From the NCBI GenBank assembly GCA_023451855.1, contig JAEXXY010000471.1, forward strand, positions 1 to 10,578: 10,578 bases of DNA, in the 5' to 3' direction. Position numbers and translations under genes: made by a program. Shown in pieces: positions 1-6,328 of the stretch. The notes beneath the pieces were generated by a model. It was not told the origin of the DNA. It did no database searches and worked only from the letters and a program-made list of their open reading frames with translations. This stretch comes from Actinomycetes bacterium (lineage in GTDB: Bacteria > Actinomycetota > Actinomycetes > Actinomycetales > Dermatophilaceae). Within the stretch, counting starts at the first letter, position 1; every line of letters begins with the position of its first letter.

Positions 1-21
1 CTGGGTCTGCTGGTCCGTCAT
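1..21 (-). CDS. Start of a minus-strand gene cut by the window edge (first 7 codons)
   Basis: An ATG on the minus strand at 21-19 opens a frame reading MTDQQTQ and runs off the left edge. A purine-rich Shine-Dalgarno-like stretch (AAGGA) lies about 8 nt upstream. The hydrophilic, Gln/Thr-rich start is common among actinobacterial proteins but identifies no family. It would be the next gene in the same direction as the 204-680 gene. Too little is visible to name a product, and the call rests only on the start codon, the ribosome site and the 182-bp gap upstream. Confidence 0.4.
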
Positions 22-100
22 TCCCCTGGTCCTTCCTGCCCGTGGCACGGGCACCGGGTGTCGGCCGGGCCCTGACTGACCAGATACCCGTCCGCGCTCG

Positions 101-106
101 ATCGTA
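101..106 (-). promoter_or_regulatory. Possible -10 box for the left-edge gene
   Basis: The minus strand reads TACGAT here, matching the TANNNT pattern of actinobacterial -10 elements. It sits about 80 nt upstream of the ATG at position 21. No convincing -35 hexamer lies 16-18 nt further upstream, so this is a weak call based on one motif. Confidence 0.2.
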
Positions 107-162
107 AGCCGCATATCGGACGGTCGCCTTTGCAGGGGTTGGCGATTCGCCGGACCCGGAGG

Positions 163-180
163 CGCCGGGGGTCGCCGGCG
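163..180 (-). terminator. Stem-loop downstream of the 204-680 gene
   Basis: CGCCGG (163-168) and CCGGCG (175-180) form a perfect 6-bp G/C stem with a 6-nt loop, 24 nt past the stop codon of the minus-strand gene. A second small stem, CCCGG/CCGGG at 183-196, lies between it and the stop. No T-tract follows, which is usual for terminators in high-GC actinobacteria, but short G/C palindromes also occur by chance at this base composition. Confidence 0.3.
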
Positions 181-203
181 AGCCCGGGTTGCCGGGTTGC
201 CGG

Positions 204-680
204 TCAGATGGCGGCGGGCGAGTCGAGGGGGTTGTCGGCCGCGGTCTCGGAGGCGGTGCGCAGCAGCTCGCCGACGAGGATGAGGGTCTGCTCGTCCTCG
301 GGCAGGATGCGCCGCCCGAACGGTCCGCGGGCCAGGGCCACTCCCTCGCCGATGCGCAGCACGGTGCGGCGCACGTCCTCGCGGGTGACGGCGTCCATCC
401 GCTCGAGCAGCCGGGTCACCGCGAGCATGCCCGACACGACGCTGCGCCCGTCGAGCTCGAACTCGTCGAAGAGCCAAGCCCGTTCGGCGGCCGCACCGGC
501 CAGCACCTCACGGCCCGGCCCCTCGCTGCGCAGGGCGGCCGACGTGGCGGCGTCCCAGAACGCGCCGCGCTCGTCCTCGTCGAACCGGACCCTGCCGGCC
601 AGGGCGCTCAGCACCCACACCGGCGCGAGGCGCAGCGTCAACCACTCGACGGCCGTCCACTCGTCCTGCCAGCGACCCAT
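204..680 (-). CDS. Hypothetical protein, 158 aa, unknown function
   Basis: I do not recognise this protein. It starts MGRWQDEWTAVEW and reads as a soluble, mostly helical, acidic protein with a normal mix of residues and no signal peptide. A hydrophobic stretch near residues 14-28 is too short and mixed to be a clear membrane segment. The ATG at 680 is preferred over an in-frame TTG at 728, because AGGAGG lies about 10 nt upstream of the ATG and nothing similar precedes the TTG. It follows the glycoside hydrolase gene after 187 bp, so co-transcription is possible but not implied. A TTGACG hexamer on the minus strand (728-723) could be a -35 box, without a clear -10. Overlapping plus-strand frames are Arg/Ser/Pro-rich shadows. 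No link to sugar metabolism is visible. Confidence 0.7.
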   Translation of the reverse strand: MGRWQDEWTAVEWLTLRLAPVWVLSALAGRVRFDEDERGAFWDAATSAALRSEGPGREVLAGAAAERAWLFDEFELDGRSVVSGMLAVTRLLERMDAVTREDVRRTVLRIGEGVALARGPFGRRILPEDEQTLILVGELLRTASETAADNPLDSPAAI

Positions 681-849
681 GACGCCACCACCTCCTGCCC
701 GCACGAAGACCGACCGGTGACCCGTCAAGCGTACGACCGCCCGGCAGGCGACTCACCGCACGAGCTCCCGGCACGCCCACCCGACCCCGGGGCATCCTCG
801 GGCGGGCTCGCGCGCCGATCAGGGCACCGAGCCGCTCCAGCGTGCCATC

Positions 850-863
850 GCCGACGCGTCGGC
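850..863 (-). terminator. 14-bp perfect palindrome just after the hydrolase gene
   Basis: GCCGACGCGTCGGC is a perfect palindrome that starts 4 nt beyond the stop codon of the minus-strand hydrolase gene. As RNA it can form only a 5-bp stem with a CGCG loop, so it is a weak terminator candidate. It could also be a protein-binding site or chance. Confidence 0.25.
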
Positions 864-867
864 TGCG

Positions 868-2163
868 TCAGGCGATCGGCATCCGACGCGCCTCGACGAC
901 GGGTCGCAGCACCGCCTCGACGTCCGGCGTGCAGAACCAGCGGCGCAGGCAGTCGTCGGCCAGCACGTTGGCGAGCGAGCCGAGCACCATCGACTGGTCG
1001 AGCGAGAGGTACCGTCCGGCGCCGCGACCCGTGCGCACGTCGACGGCGTCGACGAAGCCGCCCGGGCCGTACGCGCCCATGTCGCGCTCGAGCCGCGCAA
1101 GGTTGTCGGTGGCCGCGTCGGGCTCGACCATGAGGGCCATCGCCGAGGCGTGCGGCGTCACGACGACCTCGCCGTCGACCTCGCTCGGGTAGCCGCCCTC
1201 GACCCATGCGATGGGCGGCACGCCGAAGACGCCGTAGCCCTCCCCGGGCTTGGCGCATGGGCTGAATCCCCAGTAGCCGTAGTGCTTCTCGTCGAGGGCG
1301 TACTCGCGCTGGAGGGCCACGGTGCGGGCCTCGTTGACGCCCCAGGTGGCCGGCGCCCACGCGGCCTCGGGCACGAAGATCGTCGGCATGAGCGCCTCGA
1401 ACATCGAGCCGCCGTACGTCGCCACGACGTCGCGGCCGCGGTAGTGGCGCACCGGGGTGTCGAGCGAGGCGTAGTGCTCCGGCGGGATCTGGCCGTGGGC
1501 GATGCCGACGTAGCTGGCGATCCGCGGCTCGGAGTCGAGCAGGTCGTAGTGGTGGGGGGTGTGCAGCACCGGCGCGTGGCTCTCGACATAGGCGGCGGAC
1601 ACCGTCTCCTGGCCGGGGTCGGCCACCCAGAAGCCGCCGCGCAGGCGCCCACGTGGGCCACCATCGGCACCGCCTGCCGCGGCGTCGTGGAAGGCGCCGA
1701 AGTGCATCCGGTCGAGCACGCGGTGGGCCTCGGCCGCGACCCCGGGCTCGGCGGCTGCGGCCACCATGAGGCCGGCCGCGAGCCAGCCGTTGTCGACGCT
1801 CGACAGGAACGGGTGGATCGTGCCGCCGTCCGGCATCCGGTGCAGCAGCTCGCCGGTGCGGTCGTCGTACCAGTTGAACAACATGCCGGACTCGTCGTGC
1901 ACCTCCATCCCGGCGAGGGTCACGAGGAGGCGCCGCAGCCGGTCGCGCGCCTCGGCGTCGTCGAGGAGCCCGAGGTCGCGGGCGGCGACGGTGCACCAGA
2001 GCAGGCCGCCGATGTTGGTCGGCGAGGTGTAGCCGCTGCGGGTGGCGGGGTCGAGCGAGGTGGAGATGCTGTCGGTGGGCAGGCCGCTGTCGGGGTCGGT
2101 CATGGCCTCGAACGAGCGCCACGTGTCGGCCGCCCAGCGGGTCAGCAGGTCGGTGTCAGGCAT
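868..2163 (-). CDS. Cytoplasmic GH144-like glycoside hydrolase (PF10091 'glycoamylase' fold), probable beta-1,2-glucan-active enzyme
   Basis: This 431-aa protein has the motif series of the (alpha/alpha)6 barrels in GH144 endo-beta-1,2-glucanases and the related cyclisation domain of cyclic beta-1,2-glucan synthase: TSPTNIG (46-52), NWYDDRTG (97-104), FLSSVDNGWLAAGL (119-132), GGSMFEALMP (251-260), YGYWGFSPC (295-303) and DQSMVLGSLANVL (389-401). Length fits a single catalytic domain. No signal peptide or lipobox is present, so it probably acts in the cytoplasm on imported oligosaccharides rather than as a secreted depolymerase. Likely role: hydrolysis of beta-1,2-linked gluco-oligosaccharides, working beside the GH94 phosphorylase at 9258. 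The ATG at 2163 has AAGGA about 7 nt upstream. It lies 163 bp downstream of the LacI gene on the same strand, with a REP-like repeat cluster between them. I cannot assign the catalytic acids by eye. Members of this superfamily are often labelled 'glucoamylase' in databases, which would mislead here. Confidence 0.8.
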   Translation of the reverse strand: MPDTDLLTRWAADTWRSFEAMTDPDSGLPTDSISTSLDPATRSGYTSPTNIGGLLWCTVAARDLGLLDDAEARDRLRRLLVTLAGMEVHDESGMLFNWYDDRTGELLHRMPDGGTIHPFLSSVDNGWLAAGLMVAAAAEPGVAAEAHRVLDRMHFGAFHDAAAGGADGGPRGRLRGGFWVADPGQETVSAAYVESHAPVLHTPHHYDLLDSEPRIASYVGIAHGQIPPEHYASLDTPVRHYRGRDVVATYGGSMFEALMPTIFVPEAAWAPATWGVNEARTVALQREYALDEKHYGYWGFSPCAKPGEGYGVFGVPPIAWVEGGYPSEVDGEVVVTPHASAMALMVEPDAATDNLARLERDMGAYGPGGFVDAVDVRTGRGAGRYLSLDQSMVLGSLANVLADDCLRRWFCTPDVEAVLRPVVEARRMPIA

Positions 2164-2198
2164 GCAGGAGTCCTTGGGAGACGAGGAGAAGGTCGCGA

Positions 2199-2229
2199 GA
2201 AAGTGCCCACTCGACGGAAGGTGTGGGGC
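2199..2229. repeat. REP-like repeat, copy 1 (31 bp)
   Basis: A 31-bp unit identical to 2237-2267, offset by 38 bp. Its core TGCCCACTCGAC (2204-2215) is also found inverted at 2292-2303. The ends of the unit, TGCCC and GGGCA, are themselves an imperfect inverted repeat, as in bacterial REP palindromes. It lies in the non-coding gap between the LacI and hydrolase genes, 36 bp upstream of the hydrolase start. Confidence 0.85.
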
Positions 2230-2236
2230 AGTTCGG

Positions 2237-2267
2237 GAAAGTGCCCACTCGACGGAAGGTGTGGGGC
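2237..2267. repeat. REP-like repeat, copy 2 (31 bp)
   Basis: Identical over 31 bp to copy 1, with only 7 bp (AGTTCGG) between the two. On the minus-strand transcript its GTCGAGTGGGCA arm can pair with the upstream inverted copy at 2292-2307, leaving a loop of a few tens of nucleotides. Copies 1 and 2 would compete for that one partner. Confidence 0.85.
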
Positions 2268-2291
2268 GAGGCGAGTGCGGCGACTCCCCCT

Positions 2292-2307
2292 GTCGAGTGG
2301 GCAGTTT
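2292..2307. repeat. REP-like repeat, inverted partial copy 3; forms a terminator-like stem with copy 2 or 1
   Basis: The minus strand reads AAACTGCCCACTCGAC, matching the plus-strand copies at 15 of 16 positions. It lies about 20 bp past the LacI stop codon. Paired with copy 2 it gives a long stem, extendable by G-C and G-U pairs. It is flanked by AAA and TTT, so it may act as a terminator between the LacI and hydrolase genes. This is inferred from complementarity only. Confidence 0.75.
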
Positions 2308-2326
2308 GTCGAGGAGAGAGGTGGCG

Positions 2327-3373
2327 TCAGGCGCCGGCGACGGACGTCTGGTCCCAGTCGCAGCCGCAGGATCCGCGGACGACGAGGCGCGTCGGCAGCA
2401 CCTGGGGGTGCACGTCGGTGGTACGCCCGCCGATGCGCTCGTGGAGGCGGATCGCGGCCCAGCGGCCGAGCTCGCGCATCGGCTGCTGCACCGTGGTGAG
2501 GCCGGGGGCGAGGTAGCGCGAGGTCATGATGTCGTCGAAGCCGACCACCGCGAGGTCCTTGCCGACGACGCGCCCCTCGCGGGCCAGCAGCACCATCGTC
2601 GCGAGCGCGAGCTCGTCGTTGGCGCAGACGAGCCCGTCGACCGGGCCCTCCGACGCCTCGATCGCCCGCAGGCCGTCCATGACGGCCCGGCCCGAGTGCT
2701 CCTCGTAGGGCACGTCGATCGGCGGGGCCACCTCCTCGCCCTGCTTGCGCGCCAGGGCGTGCTGGAATCCGCGGTAGCGCTCCGACACGTCGTGCGAGGT
2801 GACCGTGTCGCCGACGAAGACGAGGCGTCGGCGTCCGTGGTCGAGCACGTGACGCGTCAGCTCGGCCGAGCTGATGAAGTTCTCCACCTGCACCGCGTCG
2901 GCACCCTCGATGGCGTCGCGCGCGACGAGCACCGTCGGCGTCGAGCGGACGATCTGGCGCACGGCCGCGTCGGAGATCGTGTCGTTGGCGATGACGATGC
3001 CGTCGACCCGCGCCAGCATCCGGCGCACCGCGGCCTCGACGTCCTTCGACGCGTCGCACACCAGCACGACCGTCGACTGGTTGTCGGCCGCCGCCGTCGA
3101 CTCGAAGCCGGAGAGCAGCTCGGAGTAGTACGGCCCGCGCAGGCCCGGGAGGATGAGGCCGTGGGTCTCGTGCTGGGGCACGTCGACCGGGCGGCCGGCC
3201 CGGAGCGGCACGTACTCGAGCTCCTCGACCGCGCGCAGCACCCGCTGCCGGGTGCGGGCCGAGGCCGGCGTCGACCCGCTGAGCACGCGCGAGACGGTGG
3301 CGATGGACACACCGGCACGCTCGGCCACGGTGTAGATCGTCACCGGGCGAGCGTCGTCGCTGTCTGTCGTCAC
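2327..3373 (-). CDS. LacI-family transcriptional regulator
   Basis: A 348-aa DNA-binding repressor of the LacI/GalR family. The N-terminal helix-turn-helix YTVAERAGVSIATVSRVLSG lies at about residues 14-33. The remainder is a periplasmic-binding-protein-like effector domain, with VDGIVIAND, FVGD, ERYRGF, CANDELALA, VVGFDDI and TTVQQP in family order, ending in a typical SCGCD tail. The GTG at 3373 is preferred over the in-frame TTG at 3397, because GAAGG lies 7-8 nt before the GTG and no ribosome site precedes the TTG. The usual hinge-helix pattern (PNxxAR) after the HTH is replaced by YVPLRAGRPVDVP. It sits between the importer operon and the hydrolase, so it probably senses the imported oligosaccharide or a breakdown product and represses the divergent promoters at 9077-9257. 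The target and ligand are inferred from context. Confidence 0.93.
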   Translation of the reverse strand: MTTDSDDARPVTIYTVAERAGVSIATVSRVLSGSTPASARTRQRVLRAVEELEYVPLRAGRPVDVPQHETHGLILPGLRGPYYSELLSGFESTAAADNQSTVVLVCDASKDVEAAVRRMLARVDGIVIANDTISDAAVRQIVRSTPTVLVARDAIEGADAVQVENFISSAELTRHVLDHGRRRLVFVGDTVTSHDVSERYRGFQHALARKQGEEVAPPIDVPYEEHSGRAVMDGLRAIEASEGPVDGLVCANDELALATMVLLAREGRVVGKDLAVVGFDDIMTSRYLAPGLTTVQQPMRELGRWAAIRLHERIGGRTTDVHPQVLPTRLVVRGSCGCDWDQTSVAGA

Positions 3374-3414
3374 CGAGGCCCCTTCGTCCCGGGACAACTG
3401 TGCACGGCGTCAGC

Positions 3415-3460
3415 CGACCGGACAAGCCGGGCGCGCTGTGGCGCCCGGCCTGTCGGGTCG
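3415..3460 (-). terminator. Long stem-loop between the ATPase and LacI genes, probable terminator
   Basis: A 9-bp perfect core stem, GCCGGGCGC (3426-3434) with GCGCCCGGC (3441-3449), encloses the loop GCTGTG. The arms extend outward through one mismatch to four more pairs, and through a second mismatch to five more, giving 18 of 20 paired positions. It starts 30 nt past the ATPase stop codon and ends 41 nt before the LacI start. No T-run follows, as is common in high-GC genomes. It most likely ends the importer transcript and would leave LacI with its own promoter, or attenuate read-through into it. Confidence 0.7.
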
Positions 3461-3489
3461 CGGGTCGGCCGGCGCGGGTGGGGCCCGCG

Positions 3490-5343
3490 TCAGAAGGGGT
3501 TGGGGATGGCGTCGATGAGCTTGCGCGTGTAGGCGTCGCTCGGGTCACGGATCACCTTGAGGGTCTGGCCCTGCTCGACGACGCGGCCCTGGTTGAGCAC
3601 GATGACCTCGTCGGCGAGCATCCGGGCGCTGAGCAGGTCGTGCGTGATGTAGAGGATGCCGACGTCGCTGTCCTGGACGAGGTCGTGGAGCAGCTCGAGG
3701 ATCTCGGCGCGGATCGACACGTCGAGGCTGCTGATCGGCTCGTCGGCGACGATGATCTCCGGCTGCACGGCCAGGGCCTTGGCGATGACGACGCGCTGGC
3801 GCTGGCCGCCGGACAGCTCGTAGCCGTACCGGTTGACGAAGCGGTCGGCCGGGGTGAGGGCGACCTTCTCGAGCAGCTCGTGGACGCGGTCGCGCAGCTC
3901 GGTTCCCTTGAGCCCGTGGTAGTTCGCGAGCGGGCGCGACAGGATGTAGCCGAGCCGCTTGGCCGGGTTGATCGAGCTGTACGGGTCCTGGAAGACCATC
4001 TGGACGTGGCTGCGGTAGTCGCGCAGGCCGCGGCCGCGGAACCCTGCGACGGTCTCGTCGCCGCGCGGGCCGTGGAAGACGATCCGCCCCGAGGTCGGGC
4101 TGTCGACGCCGGTGATCATCCGGGCCAGCGTCGACTTGCCGCTGCCGCTCTGGCCGACGAGCGCGGTCACCTCGCCCTTGCGCAGCACGAACGACGCGTC
4201 GGTGACGGCCTCGACCTTCGTGACGGTCAGGCCGCGGCGGCGGCTGAAGACCTTCGACACGTTCTCGACGGTGAGGATCGGCTCGCCGCGCGTCGCCTCG
4301 GCCGACTCGGCGGCCGTCTTGACGAACTGCGGCCCCTCGAAGTGCCGGGTCGGCTCGCCGAACTCGAGCACGCCGTCGTCGCTGCGCTGCAGCCGGGCCA
4401 CGTGGCAGGCGGCGCGGCCACCGGACAGCGGCGCGAACTCGGGCGCGACGCTCGTGCACCGCTCGATGCGCTCCGGGCAGCGCGGCGCGAAGCTGCAGCC
4501 GGTGATGGGCAGCGACAGGTCCGGGGGGCGGCCCGGCACGTAGGTGATCCGGACCGTCTCGGCGCGGGGGTCGCCGTAGGAGCCGAGCAGGCCCTTGGAG
4601 TACGGGTGCAGCGGCTCGCGCAGCAGCCCGGCCGCGGTCTGCTCCTCGACGATCCGGCCGCCGTACATGACGAGGATGCGGTCGGACAGGTCGAGCACGG
4701 TGCCGATGTCGTGGCTGATGAAGAGCACCGCGAAGCCCTGCTCGGCCTGCAACCGCCGCACGTTCTCGAGGATCGAGTGCTGCACGACGACGTCGAGGCC
4801 GGTGGTCGGCTCGTCGAGGAGGATGAACTTCGGCTCGAGCGCGAGCGCCAGGGCGAGGTTGACGCGCTGGCGCATCCCTCCGGACAGCTCGTGCGCGTAG
4901 GCGCCGATGAACTTGTGGTCGATGATGACCATGTCGAACAGCTCGCGGATGCGACGCGTCACGGCCTCGCCGCGCAGCTGGGAGTGCTGCTCGATGACGT
5001 CGCGGAACTGCGCCTCGACGCGGGTCACCGGGTTGAGCGAGTTCATGCTGCTCTGGAAGACGGTCGAGATGTCACGCCAGCGCAGTGATCGCAGCTCGTC
5101 CTCGGACAGGTTCGTGATGTCGGTGCCGTCGAAGGTGATGCTGCCGCCGCTGATGCGCCCGGGGCGCTGGAGCAGGCGCAGCACTGCGGTGCCGAGCGTC
5201 GTCTTGCCGGAGCCGGACTCGCCGATGAGACCGACGAACTCGCCCGGCTCGACGCTGAACGACACGTCCTGGACGGCGTTGAGCGCGCGGTGCGACTTGG
5301 GTTCGTAGCGGACCGAGAGGTCGCGGATGTCGAGCAGTGCCAT
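3490..5343 (-). CDS. ABC importer ATPase with two fused NBDs (DppD-DppF type)
   Basis: This 617-aa cytoplasmic protein joins both ATPase subunits of an Opp/Dpp-type importer. NBD1 has Walker A GESGSGKTT (41-49), Q97, signature LSGGM (153-157), Walker B with E178, and H211. It is followed by the oligopeptide/dipeptide C-terminal region, with HPYSKGLL near 246 and four cysteines at 283, 289, 296 and 313. NBD2 has GQSGSGKST (397-405), Q452, LSGGQ (510-514), ADEP with E535, and H568. All motifs for two ATP sites are intact. Related actinobacterial DppD proteins also carry both NBDs in one chain, with a 4Fe-4S cluster at such cysteines; the cluster here is inferred. It starts 7 bp after the upstream permease, whose TAG overlaps the TAGGAG ribosome site. 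Homology gives a peptide-type importer; the neighbouring glycan enzymes suggest beta-1,2-gluco-oligosaccharides. Confidence 0.95.
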   Translation of the reverse strand: MALLDIRDLSVRYEPKSHRALNAVQDVSFSVEPGEFVGLIGESGSGKTTLGTAVLRLLQRPGRISGGSITFDGTDITNLSEDELRSLRWRDISTVFQSSMNSLNPVTRVEAQFRDVIEQHSQLRGEAVTRRIRELFDMVIIDHKFIGAYAHELSGGMRQRVNLALALALEPKFILLDEPTTGLDVVVQHSILENVRRLQAEQGFAVLFISHDIGTVLDLSDRILVMYGGRIVEEQTAAGLLREPLHPYSKGLLGSYGDPRAETVRITYVPGRPPDLSLPITGCSFAPRCPERIERCTSVAPEFAPLSGGRAACHVARLQRSDDGVLEFGEPTRHFEGPQFVKTAAESAEATRGEPILTVENVSKVFSRRRGLTVTKVEAVTDASFVLRKGEVTALVGQSGSGKSTLARMITGVDSPTSGRIVFHGPRGDETVAGFRGRGLRDYRSHVQMVFQDPYSSINPAKRLGYILSRPLANYHGLKGTELRDRVHELLEKVALTPADRFVNRYGYELSGGQRQRVVIAKALAVQPEIIVADEPISSLDVSIRAEILELLHDLVQDSDVGILYITHDLLSARMLADEVIVLNQGRVVEQGQTLKVIRDPSDAYTRKLIDAIPNPF

Positions 5344-5350
5344 GGTGCTC

Positions 5351-6328
5351 CTACGCGTCTTCCCGCAGGTGCGGGTTGGAGAGGAGGTCGACGCCGAAGT
5401 TGATGAACGTCATGCCGGTCATGAGGACGGCGAGCACGAGGCCGGGCACGAAGACCCACAGCCACAGCCCCTGCGCGATCGCGCTCTGGGCGTTGGCCTG
5501 GTAGAGCATCGTGCCCCACGAGACGCTGCGGCTGTCGCCGAGGCCGAGGGCGGCCAGGCCCGCCTCCGCGCCGATCGCGCCGGTCGCCGCCCCGACGAAG
5601 CTCGCCGCGACGAGCGAGGTCATGTTCGGCATGATCTCGCGGAACACGATGCGCCACGTGCTCTCGCCGGAGAACTTCGCGGCGGTGACGAAGTCGCGGT
5701 TGCGCAGGGTGATGATCTGGGCGCGCTTGGCGCGGGCGGCGCCGGCCCACGAGGTGATCGAGATGACGCCGACGATGAGCCAGACGCCGCGCACCTCGGA
5801 GTAGGCGACGAGCGTGATGATGAGCGGCAGCGCCGGGATGACGAGCGCGACGTTCGTCAGGAACGACAGGACGTCGTCGACGATCGTGCCCTCTGTGTAG
5901 CCGGAGATCATGCCGACGACCATGGCGATGACGGTCGAGAGCAGGCCGGCGAAGAGCCCGACGAGCAGCGAGATGCGGGTGCCGTAGATGAGCTGGCTGG
6001 CGATGTCCTGGCCGCTCGTCGTCGTGCCGAGCCAGTTGGTGCCGCTCGGGCCGGCGAGGGGCTCGAACGAGCCGTCGAGCGGGTCGTGCGGCGCGATGAG
6101 GGGCGCGAAGACGCCGACGAGGATGTACACGGTGACGATGACGACGCCGACGCGCGCCTTCTTGCTCGCCCAGACGACCTCCCACCAGCGGTCCGGACGC
6201 GCGGCGTCGGAGACCTGCTCGACGGCCTCGACCGCCGCCTGCTGCGTCGGGTCGGCGGCCTCGAGGACGCCGCCGGGGGCCGAGCCGCCGGACGACGGGA
6301 GGCCGGGGGTCGGGTTCGAGGTGCTCAT
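5351..6328 (-). CDS. ABC importer permease 2 (DppC type)
   Basis: A 325-aa inner-membrane subunit that pairs with the permease encoded at 6325-7314 to form the translocation channel. Residues 1-50 are a hydrophilic Pro/Gly/Ala-rich cytoplasmic leader. Membrane segments lie at about 60-80, 119-142, 157-176, 180-197, 240-265 and 287-312. Between TM1 and TM2 is the DppC-type sequence APHDP followed by NWLGTTTSGQDI. The EAA coupling loop, which docks onto the ATPase, lies at about 203-235 with RNRDFVTAAKFSGES. The ATG at 6328 overlaps the previous stop (ATGA), implying translational coupling. A longer upstream reading frame is ruled out because it only shadows permease 1. Family membership is clear; substrate is not readable from the sequence. 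Confidence 0.94.
   Translation of the reverse strand: MSTSNPTPGLPSSGGSAPGGVLEAADPTQQAAVEAVEQVSDAARPDRWWEVVWASKKARVGVVIVTVYILVGVFAPLIAPHDPLDGSFEPLAGPSGTNWLGTTTSGQDIASQLIYGTRISLLVGLFAGLLSTVIAMVVGMISGYTEGTIVDDVLSFLTNVALVIPALPLIITLVAYSEVRGVWLIVGVISITSWAGAARAKRAQIITLRNRDFVTAAKFSGESTWRIVFREIMPNMTSLVAASFVGAATGAIGAEAGLAALGLGDSRSVSWGTMLYQANAQSAIAQGLWLWVFVPGLVLAVLMTGMTFINFGVDLLSNPHLREDA

Noticed and set aside
725..2122. 465-codon alternative minus-strand frame over the hydrolase gene
   Set aside because: Arg-rich out-of-frame translation; the 868-2163 frame carries all the GH144-type motifs and a good ribosome site.
2199..2267. CRISPR array
   Set aside because: Only two direct 31-bp copies with a 7-bp spacer, plus an inverted third copy and no cas genes; not a CRISPR layout.
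3374..3397. TTG start for the LacI gene at 3397
   Set aside because: No Shine-Dalgarno sequence precedes it; GTG at 3373 has GAAGG at proper spacing and gives a normal family N-terminus.
2142..3548. Long alternative minus-strand frame over the LacI gene
   Set aside because: Arg/Ala/Pro-rich frame-shifted reading of the LacI gene without any domain signature.
3400..5088. 562-codon plus-strand open frame opposite the ATPase gene
   Set aside because: Repetitive Asp/Val/Gly/Arg composition with no motifs; the minus strand has two full NBDs.
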